Origin: Neotamlana sargassicola | Lineage (GTDB): Bacteria > Bacteroidota > Bacteroidia > Flavobacteriales > Flavobacteriaceae | Direction: 5' to 3' | DNA length: 64,000 nt | Assembly: GCF_020523965.1 (NCBI RefSeq) | Contig: NZ_JAJAPX010000002.1 | Location: 310,001-374,000 of the forward strand | Part shown: positions 54,659 through 62,900 of the stretch, one piece after another | Position numbering within the stretch: the first letter of the stretch is position 1 | How the letters are laid out: the number at the start of each line of letters is the position of its first letter | The notes under the pieces: generated by a model | Databases searched by the model: none | What the model was told of the DNA's origin: nothing | The model's input: only the letters and a program-made list of their open reading frames with translations | Position numbers and translations under genes: made by a program

Positions 54659-57600
54659 TTAAAATTCAACTTTTAATCCTGCCAAAATACTTCTTGAGTA
54701 CGGGAATTGACCCGATGCAAATCCTTGAGAAACAGAACCGAAACCAGATCCTGCAGAAAAATTATTTACTTCGGGATCTCCTAGGCTAAACTTGGAAAAT
54801 AATGCAAGGTTGTTACCGGTAACATATATATTCATAGATTTAAATACATTTTTAAGGCTTGTTTGTTTTACCGGTATATCGTACGATAATGAAATAGACT
54901 TAAGTCTTAAAAACGAGCCGTCTTCAACGTTTACGGTACTGTTTGGATTAAAAACAGATGTGGATGTTCCAGCTCTTGGTACATCGGAAACTTCGTTTAC
55001 CCCTTGAATCCATCGGTTTAAAACTCTGGTGTCTAGGTTTTCTTCACCTCTTCCGTAAAAGGATGTTTGAGTTCTTACATTAAATACTTCGTTACCGTAT
55101 GAACCTTGGAAAAAGACATCTAATGCAAGGCTTTTGTATGTAAAAGTATTTCTTAAACCGCCAAAAAAATCGGCTTCGGGGCTTCCTATAATGCTATAAT
55201 CTAAATTGTTTATTGTACCGTCTCCATTTAGGTCTGTATATCTTGGACCGCCTAAAAAAGAGCGCCCAATTCTATTGTCATCTATAATTTCCTGTGCGTC
55301 TTGGTATGTTCCTAAGTATTCGGCACCAATAAAAGCGGGGAATGGTTGTCCTACAATTAATGCAGCCGAAGAACCGCCTTGGTTTCCAGTAGATTGTAGT
55401 GTGATAAAATCTTCACCTCCAAGTTCTAAAACTTTACTTCTGTTAGCCGATAAGGTTAGTGAAGTACTCCATTGAAAATTTGGTGTATTTATGTTAACAG
55501 AATTTAGCAAAAATTCTACACCTTGATTTTGAACACTACCTACATTTCTTAGTTGGCTGCCTCCAGCTGTGTTTGGTACGTCTTGAGATAAAAGTAAGTC
55601 TTTAGTTACTTTTTTGTAATAACCTGCCTCGAAATTAATTCTGTTTTTTAGGAAGCCAACTTCTAAACCAAGATCTAATTGCTCTGTAGTTTCCCATTTT
55701 AAACCAGAAGAAGCTGGAGCTCCTAAAATTACAGCAGAACTTAAGTTTTCGTTAAACGTAGTAAAGGTGGGCGAAAACCTGTCGAACGAGTTGTAGGCAG
55801 AAACACCTTGTTCCCCAACAATACCAAAACTACCTCTTATTTTTAGGTTGTTAATTAAGCTTTGGTTTTGCATGAATTTTTCTTCATCAATGTTCCAAGC
55901 AACACCTGCCGATGGGAAAAATGCGTATTTATTTCCATCTTCGAAAACAGAAGAGCCATCGTAACGTCCTACTAAAGTTAAAACGTATTTTTTATCGAAT
56001 GAGTAGGTTAAACGACCTAAAAAAGATGCTAAAGTTCTTTGTGAATATCCAGAACTTACTAAGTATGTTTCTGGGTCCGAACCAATTTCTAAACCATTAA
56101 ATTCTAATACATCAAATGGAAAACCTTCGGCACTAGCCGATGAAGATTCGCTAGTATCCTTTTGCCAAGTAAAACCGCCTAATAAATTAAAGTTATGTTT
56201 GCCAAATTCTTGTTTAAAATTTAAGGTGTTTTCTTGAAGAATACTTTTACTGTTAGTTATTTGTACTCTACCATAACCGCCCTCATTATTGTTTAATAAA
56301 CGTTCTGGAAGGGCACCAGGTAAATATTGGTTGTTTTTGTAAAAATTTAAACTTGCTCCAACGCTAGATTTAAATGTTAAACCTTTTAAAACTTCGTATT
56401 CTATATAAGTGTTAGCTATTATGTTTGTAACCAAGTCGTGATCTACTCGTAATTGTATATCTGCTTCTGGGTTACGTTGCAAGGTTCCACTTATTGGGTT
56501 TGTTCCTGTAAAGTTGCCATCATCATCATAAACTGTTCTTACCGGTAAAACATTTTGTACTATTTGAGCGTAGTTTACTTTATTATTCTCTTTGCGTTGT
56601 CCGGTAATATTTAATCTAAATCCTGTTTTAAATTTATCCGAAATGTCATAATCAAGATTGCTTCTAAAAACAACTCTTTCTAACCCAGATCCTTTAATAA
56701 TACCTTCTTGATTAAAATAATTAATTGAAGAATAGTAATTTACATTTTCGGCATTACCAGAAACCGATAAATCTACGTTTTGTTTAATTCCAACTTGTGA
56801 AACTAAGTCAATCCAATCTGTGGTTTCTACAGCGTCTGGGTCGCTATATAAAAGCGGCAGAGTTTCGTCTGTAAGGCCAACAGAAACTGGAATTCCATTT
56901 ACATCAACCGTGGGCCCAGGCGTAAATTGAGATCCTTCGTTAACGTATCTTATGTAGTCGGAACCACCAAGAATGTCAATTTTATTCGTAAGTTCTTCAA
57001 CGCTAGTGTAAACGTTTAGGGATATGGTTGGTTTTCCAGGTTTTAATCCTTTACCATTTTTTGTACTTATAATTACAACCCCAGAAGCACCTCTTGTTCC
57101 ATAAATTGCTAATGCTGTTGCATCTTTTAATATTTCAATAGATTCAATATCATTAACATTTATATTATTTAGGTTAAATCCGGTGCCCACAATAAATCCG
57201 TCTATTACAAATAGCGGGTTGTTATTACCGTTAATAGAGCTATTTCCTCTAATTCTTATTGTTGCACCAGAACCTGGAGCACCGTTGTTTGATGTAACTT
57301 CAACTCCGGCAGCACGACCTTGAAGCGCTTGGTCTACTCGTGCAACAGGTTGGTTTTGTAGCGCATCGCCATCAATAGATGCTACAGCCGAAACCAGTTC
57401 CTTTTTACTACTAGTACCATAACCAATTACAACAACTTCGTCTAAAGCTTGGGCATCTTCTTGCATAATAATGCTTAAATTGGTCTTGTTGCCAATAACT
57501 ATGGTTTGTGTAATGTAGCCTACATACGAAAACTGTAACTCGGTTGTGGTAGATGTTTTAATAGAGAAGTTTCCATCGAAATCGGATGTTGTTCCAGCAG

Positions 57601-57745
57601 AGGCACCTTTAATAACTATGTTAACCCCTGGTAGCGGAACATTATTTGCATCGGTAATGACTCCATATATTACTTTCTGTTCTTGGGCTTGAGTAATCCC
57701 AATTATGCCAGAAAACAACATAATAATTATAAATTTAAAATTCAT
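54659..57745 (-). CDS. SusC-like TonB-dependent outer-membrane receptor, second pair
   Basis: Complete receptor of 1028 residues. A Sec signal (to about residue 20, GITQAQ) precedes a carboxypeptidase-regulatory-like domain (about 25-105, VIYGVITDANNVPLPGVNI). LDEVVVIGYG is the usual SusC motif before the plug, and the plug (about 115-230) has ALQGRAAGVEV, IRIRGNSSI, PLFVIDG and ILKDATALAIYGTRGASGV. The remaining residues form the barrel. It heads the minus-strand operon, its start faces the divergent control region, and its stop lies 10 bases before the chosen SusD start. As with the first pair, the transported glycan cannot be named. Confidence 0.97.
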   Translation of the reverse strand: MNFKFIIIMLFSGIIGITQAQEQKVIYGVITDANNVPLPGVNIVIKGASAGTTSDFDGNFSIKTSTTTELQFSYVGYITQTIVIGNKTNLSIIMQEDAQALDEVVVIGYGTSSKKELVSAVASIDGDALQNQPVARVDQALQGRAAGVEVTSNNGAPGSGATIRIRGNSSINGNNNPLFVIDGFIVGTGFNLNNINVNDIESIEILKDATALAIYGTRGASGVVIISTKNGKGLKPGKPTISLNVYTSVEELTNKIDILGGSDYIRYVNEGSQFTPGPTVDVNGIPVSVGLTDETLPLLYSDPDAVETTDWIDLVSQVGIKQNVDLSVSGNAENVNYYSSINYFNQEGIIKGSGLERVVFRSNLDYDISDKFKTGFRLNITGQRKENNKVNYAQIVQNVLPVRTVYDDDGNFTGTNPISGTLQRNPEADIQLRVDHDLVTNIIANTYIEYEVLKGLTFKSSVGASLNFYKNNQYLPGALPERLLNNNEGGYGRVQITNSKSILQENTLNFKQEFGKHNFNLLGGFTWQKDTSESSSASAEGFPFDVLEFNGLEIGSDPETYLVSSGYSQRTLASFLGRLTYSFDKKYVLTLVGRYDGSSVFEDGNKYAFFPSAGVAWNIDEEKFMQNQSLINNLKIRGSFGIVGEQGVSAYNSFDRFSPTFTTFNENLSSAVILGAPASSGLKWETTEQLDLGLEVGFLKNRINFEAGYYKKVTKDLLLSQDVPNTAGGSQLRNVGSVQNQGVEFLLNSVNINTPNFQWSTSLTLSANRSKVLELGGEDFITLQSTGNQGGSSAALIVGQPFPAFIGAEYLGTYQDAQEIIDDNRIGRSFLGGPRYTDLNGDGTINNLDYSIIGSPEADFFGGLRNTFTYKSLALDVFFQGSYGNEVFNVRTQTSFYGRGEENLDTRVLNRWIQGVNEVSDVPRAGTSTSVFNPNSTVNVEDGSFLRLKSISLSYDIPVKQTSLKNVFKSMNIYVTGNNLALFSKFSLGDPEVNNFSAGSGFGSVSQGFASGQFPYSRSILAGLKVEF

Positions 57746-57827
57746 AAAATCAGTTTATTTAGTTAGTAATAAAATTTAGGTAAATGTAGTAACAAGCGTT
57801 TTATTAAATATCTTAATTAAAGTATAC

Positions 57828-57840
57828 AAATGTTGCAAAA
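57828..57840 (-). promoter_or_regulatory. Candidate operator, minus-facing copy
   Basis: TTTTGCAACATTT read on the minus strand, 82 bases ahead of the SusC start. It is identical to the plus-facing copy at 58003-58015. A candidate binding site for the hybrid regulator encoded at 59901, by position and symmetry only. Confidence 0.55.
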
Positions 57841-58002
57841 CACCTAATTTTTGGCATTTTACATTCAATGTACTTTTATCTAGTATGTTTGTTTTTGGGG
57901 GTTAATATAGGTAGATGGTTTTAATGAGGCTCTATGTTTTTTAGCTGTTAACATTGTTTTGCAGCTGTATTTCTTTTTAATAAATAAAATGATGAAAATG
58001 CC

Positions 58003-58015
58003 TTTTGCAACATTT
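58003..58015 (+). promoter_or_regulatory. Candidate operator, plus-facing copy
   Basis: TTTTGCAACATTT on the plus strand, 101 bases ahead of the start of the LamG lipoprotein gene. Identical over 13 bases to the copy that faces the SusC gene; the following TTAC/TATAC stretches are also similar. Confidence 0.55.
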
Positions 58016-58116
58016 TTACACCTTATTAGAAACACGATAAACACCTCGTTAATGTTCTTTTTTTAGAAATTGGCATTCATTAAAAAGACTAACTAAAAGA
58101 TTTAAACTAAATTATT

Positions 58117-59784
58117 ATGACAATTAAAAAACTATGTAGTTACGCGTTTATAGTATTAATGGTTGTATGCTCTTGTAGTGATGATGTTAATGTTATAGAC
58201 TACACTGAGTTTGATTCGGTTTTAGCAGAGGCAAAAAATGCAGCCGATGTATCAAAGGAAGGAGAATCAAACGGAGATATAACTATTGGCGCAACGGTTA
58301 TTTTGGAAGCTGTAATTGCTCAGTACGAAACTTACAGAGAAACTGCTATAAACCAAGGTACTTTAGATATTGCAACCAATAAAATAAGCGCCGCTTTAGA
58401 TACTTATTTAAATAGTATAGTTATTATTGATGGTTCTAGCCTAGAGTCTACAATAACGAGTGCGCAAACGTTACATGATAATGCAGTAGAAGGTATTTAT
58501 CCCGGAGAGTACGAGGTTGGCTCAAAAGCTACTTTACAAGCGGTTATAGATGCTGCCTTAGTAGTTTCTAATAATACAGAATCGACACAAGCTGAAATCA
58601 ACACAGCGCTTGCCAATTTATTAGTAGCTATAAATGCTTTTGAAGATGCCGAAAACCCACCTTTAGATTTTACGAATTTAGAAGCTGAAATAACCGGAGC
58701 ACAAACCTTACATGATGCTGCCATTGAAGGTACTGCAATTGGAGAGTATGCGGTAGGTTCGAAAGCAACTTTGCAAACAGCAATTGATGCTGCACAAAGT
58801 GTAGTCGATACTACAGAGCTTTTGTCGCAAGCCGATGTTGATGCTGCTTTACAGACTTTACAATCGGCAGTAGAAGATTTTAACTTAGCAAGAGTTGGTG
58901 GCCCAGATAGAGATATAACCCAACTTACGGCAACCATTGCAAACGCACAAGCAATACATGATGCAGCCGTGGAAGGTACAGAACTAGGAACTTATCAAAT
59001 TGGTTCTAAGGCTATATTGCAATCGGCTATAGATGATGCTCAAGCTGTTGCAGACGATATTTCAACCGGACAAACAGTTGTAGACGATGCCGAACAAACT
59101 TTACAAGACGCAATTGCTGCTTTCGAGGAAGCGTTGCAAGGTGTTTATGTTGTTAGTTTAGGAGGTGCAGATTATATTGAAACACCAACATTTCAAGGAA
59201 TAGCGGGTGCTGCCGAACGTACTATGGAAGCTTGGATTAAAACCGATCAATCTACAGCAACTACAACCTTAATTCTTTCATGGGGAATTAATGCCAATAG
59301 AGAAAAATGGGACATGAGAATAAACTCTGGTTCGTTAAGAATTGAATATAGCGGTGGTGGCGTAAATGGAACTGCTACTATAAACGATGGTCAATGGCAT
59401 CATGTGGCCGTTGTTATGTCTGCTAGTTTAGATATAGAATTGTACGTAGATGGTGCTTTAGATGGTTCTGGTGCCGCAACTGGAATTATTTCATCAACAG
59501 CAAACAATTTTAATATAGGAAGAAGCACAGGACAGCCAGATCGCCATTTCTCTGGTTTAATTAGCGATGTGCGTATTTGGAGCGTTGCCCGTACAGCTTC
59601 TCAAATTGCAGATAATAAAGATGTACGTTTAACAGGTAGCGAAACTGGTTTAACGGGTTATTGGAAGTTAAATGATGGTAGTGGCACGTCGGCTGCAGAT
59701 TCTGGACCGGCTAATCATACCGGTAATTTTGTAGGAAATCCTATTTGGGAAAAAATAACTTCTGGTTTGCCTTTTTCTAATTAA
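58117..59784 (+). CDS. Repeat-plus-LamG surface lipoprotein, probable glycan-binding protein
   Basis: A 555-residue lipoprotein (signal ending VVCSC). Residues about 111-187, 188-269 and 270-344 are three clear helical repeats of about 75-82 residues with the core TLHDAAIEGT, GEYAVGSKATLQTAID and a final ALQTLQSAV, resembling FIVAR-type modules; a weaker first copy covers about 30-105. The C-terminal part (about 345-550) is a LamG/concanavalin-like domain: TMEAWIKTDQS, QWHHVAVVMS, ELYVDGALDGSG, FSGLISDVRIWSVAR, GYWKLNDGSG. No catalytic motif is seen. The stalk-plus-lectin design and the shared control region with the second SusCD operon suggest a surface glycan-binding protein. Confidence 0.85.
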   Translation: MTIKKLCSYAFIVLMVVCSCSDDVNVIDYTEFDSVLAEAKNAADVSKEGESNGDITIGATVILEAVIAQYETYRETAINQGTLDIATNKISAALDTYLNSIVIIDGSSLESTITSAQTLHDNAVEGIYPGEYEVGSKATLQAVIDAALVVSNNTESTQAEINTALANLLVAINAFEDAENPPLDFTNLEAEITGAQTLHDAAIEGTAIGEYAVGSKATLQTAIDAAQSVVDTTELLSQADVDAALQTLQSAVEDFNLARVGGPDRDITQLTATIANAQAIHDAAVEGTELGTYQIGSKAILQSAIDDAQAVADDISTGQTVVDDAEQTLQDAIAAFEEALQGVYVVSLGGADYIETPTFQGIAGAAERTMEAWIKTDQSTATTTLILSWGINANREKWDMRINSGSLRIEYSGGGVNGTATINDGQWHHVAVVMSASLDIELYVDGALDGSGAATGIISSTANNFNIGRSTGQPDRHFSGLISDVRIWSVARTASQIADNKDVRLTGSETGLTGYWKLNDGSGTSAADSGPANHTGNFVGNPIWEKITSGLPFSN

Positions 59785-59807
59785 TACGAGATTAAAAACA
59801 TAAAATT

Positions 59808-59849
59808 AAACCTAAAATAGAATATTAACGCATATTCTATTTTAGGTTT
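59808..59849 (+). terminator. Strong intrinsic terminator after the LamG lipoprotein gene
   Basis: A perfect 18-bp stem (59808-59825 pairs with 59832-59849) with a 6-base loop TAACGC, ending in a run of six Ts (59847-59852). It lies 24 bases after the stop and about 50 bases before the regulator gene, so it separates the lipoprotein transcript from that of the regulator. Confidence 0.9.
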
Positions 59850-59900
59850 TTTATATTTAGTCTTGAAACCAACCACTAAAGAGACCTGTATTAATTTATT

Positions 59901-62900
59901 ATGAAACGCTACTTACTGCTTTTTTCTATACTTATTTTATTTTTTAAAGGATTTTCACAAACTGCCGCATCCTCATTTTTAGAGCTTAAAATTGATGGCG
60001 TGAGTTTTAACAAAAAAACCAATGTTATTTTTGAAGATGATTTAGGTTTTTTATGGTTAGGCACCAATAATGGTCTTTTTCGATATGATGGCCATAGTTT
60101 AAACGAAAATGTATTTAATGTTTTTGATGAAAATTCTATTCCCAATAATAATATTAACTCGATAATAGAGGATGATTTTGGTAATTTATGGTTGGGCAGC
60201 GAAAGTTACTTAATAGCTTATAATAGAAAGCAAAATATTTTTAAAGGGTTCTATAAGGATAAAAGTTCTAAAATACTTGGGAAATCGGCCAACGGAACCA
60301 TTTGGGCTTTTGTTCAAAAGGTAGGCTTAATTAAAATAAAATCAAATAATAAAGTTGAAGCCGTAACGCTAGACTCGAATATTAATTACAAAAAAAATAA
60401 TGCTCAAAACCAAATTGCAGGCGCTACCATATATAGTTATTTGCAGGATGATTTTGGTAGAAATTGGTTTACATCATCAAAAGGAGTTTTTATTTTAGAT
60501 GAATCTGAAACTATAATAAACTCCAATCTCAATGATAAATTATTAACCTTTAAAAAAGGTAAAAACAATACCATACTTGCATCAACCGAAAACGAGATTA
60601 AAGTTTTAAAGTATTTTAAAAACTCTACCGATTTAAAAATTTTAGAAACCTATAATTCAGGTCATTTTTTTAAGGACGAAAATATTACATGTAATATAAA
60701 TTCATGTTCTACCGAAAATAAGGGAGATGTTATTTGGTTAGGTACAAATATTGGATTGTTAAAAGGAGAAAGCGGAATTAATGGGTATCAATTTTCATTA
60801 TTTAAAACCTATTTGCAAAAAAAGGAAAATTTAAGCAATCAAATTAATACATCGTTAATAGATAGGTATAATAATCTGTGGGTAGGCACCCAAAAAGGGG
60901 TTAATAAACTTATAGGGAAAGCCAATATTTTTCAAGAGATATCAATAAATACAGATTTAGCCAACGTTTTTGCGACTTCTATTTTACCAGAAAATAAAAA
61001 TCAAATACTTGTAGGGTTTAGAAACAAAGGTTTATATCGGTATAATTTTAAAAATAAGACCACTAAAAATTTGTTTAATGCTACAGGAGAGGTGTCTTTT
61101 TTAAAAATAGATTCAATAAATAAAATGTTGTTTTTAGCTGTAGGTAATAAATTATTGAAAGCCGAAAATTACAGTCCAAAAAACTCCAGAATTACTCTGG
61201 ATACCATAAAAAAATATAGTAACCCAATTAAGGATGTAGTAATTGTAAACGAAAACAGTATTTGGGTTGGTATGTGGAGCAAAGGAATTGATATTGTTGT
61301 TAACAGAGAAAAAACTTTATTCGAAAAAAAAGTTATTTCAACCTTAGCCAATAACAATGTGTTTGTAATGCATTTAGATAAAAAGCAAAATATTTGGATA
61401 GGAACCAGAGGCGAAGGTCTTTTTAAAGTGAATATTAAAAACCAAACGCTTAAACATTTTACCCCGAGTTTAAAAAACGGTTTATCTTCAAATGCAATTT
61501 TATGTATTAAAGAAACAAAAGATGGAAATATATGCATTGGAACCCGTGGCGGTGGATTAAATATTTATAGCGAAACCAAAACAGATCAAATAAAAATATT
61601 TAATAAAAATAATGGGTTATTATCGGGTACTATTTGCAGTATAGAAGAAGACAAAAAAGGAAATTTATGGTTAAGTACCTTAGCTGGAGTTTCTCACCTA
61701 GATTTGTCCACTCAAAAAATAAAAAACTTCGCAGCCGATGAAGGTGTAAACCATCGCCAGTTTACGTTTAACGTGCAAAATTCGTTTCAAGATCACTTAT
61801 TTTTTGGGTGTTTGGGAGGCTTTTACATTGTAAATACAAATAACTTTAAAGAAACTAGCTTATTAGCTAATACGGTAATTACCGATTTTTCAATATTTGG
61901 GAATGCTGTTAACGATAGCTTAATTCAAAAAAACAATGCCATCATTAAGCATAAGTTACGAAATAACGAAGTTATAGAGTTACCGTACAACCAAAACAAC
62001 TTAGTTATTAAATTTTCGTCTTTAGATTTTACTTCGCCCAGTAAAAACAAATTTGCCTATAAACTAGAGGGTGTAAACGATTTTTGGCTAAATACCGATG
62101 CAACAAACAGAAATGCTAATTATAATAATTTGCCTCCTGGAACTTATACGTTTATGGTTAAAAGTACAAATAGCGATGGTGTTTGGAATGATAAGCCAGC
62201 GCAATTAGCATTTGCCATAACACCGCCAATTTGGAAAAGTAATACCGCCTTTTTGTTATATGCAATTTTAGGTGTTTTTAGTATTTGGTTGGCGTGGTAT
62301 TTAATTAAAAATTGGTATAGATTAAAGAAAACTTTAGTGGCAGAGACCGTAAGTAGAGAAAAGGATAAAGAGCTTCATAAAATGAAAATGACTTTTTTTA
62401 CTGATGTTTCTCATGAGTTAAGAACACCTTTAGCATTAATTCAAGGCACTATAGAAAAAGTGGTTAAAGAAAAAAAGTTTGAGCTCAATCCAATGTCGTC
62501 ACAACGTATTTATAATAATACACTCAGGATGCAACGACTTATAAATCAAATGTTGGATATTAGAAAATTTGATGAAGGAAAATTAAAGCTAAATATTTCA
62601 AAAAACGATATTTTAACAGATATAAAAATTATAAAAAATGCCTTTAACGATTTTGCTAAAATTTATGAAATAAAATATGAGCTTAATACAAGTTTAACAG
62701 AAGCAAATGGTTGGTACGATGTCGATATTTTAGAAAAAATACTGTTCAATCTTTTATCTAATGCATTTAAATATACTAAGGAAAAAGGAGAAATAACATT
62801 AAATGTAGAGTTGATAAAAGATTTGAATTCAAAAAAAGAATTCGCGAAACTTCAAAAAGGAAAATATATTAAATGTTTAGTAAGAGATAACGGTGTAGGA

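Larger units (their letters stand above)
57746..58116. promoter_or_regulatory. Divergent control region between the minus-strand SusC operon and the LamG lipoprotein gene
   Basis: 371 bases without a gene. A 13-bp element occurs once in each direction (57828-57840 on the minus strand, 58003-58015 on the plus strand), 82 and 101 bases ahead of the two start codons. Both leaders also share ACTAACTAAA just upstream of the start (57758-57767 minus, 58088-58097 plus). TATGTTTG at 57884-57891 fits the -7 element of Bacteroidota promoters on the plus strand, but I see no well-spaced -33 partner. The arrangement implies one regulator acting on both units. Confidence 0.7.

Noticed and set aside
54649-54669. 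Upstream in-frame start for the minus-strand SusD gene
   Set aside because: It overlaps the SusC stop and adds residues before a clean lipoprotein signal starting at 54648.
57884-57891. TATGTTTG as a promoter for the gene at 58117
   Set aside because: It fits the -7 consensus but lacks a properly spaced -33 element and is about 225 bases from the start; mentioned only in the control-region entry.
58497-58937. 146-residue open frame on the minus strand, rich in Ser and Ala
   Set aside because: It runs antisense through the repeat region of the lipoprotein gene at 58117. The repeated coding sequence keeps the frame open; there is no signal, start context or neighbour to support it.
61169-61537. 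122-residue minus-strand open frame inside the regulator
   Set aside because: Antisense to the propeller repeats of the HTCS; low-complexity hydrophobic shadow.
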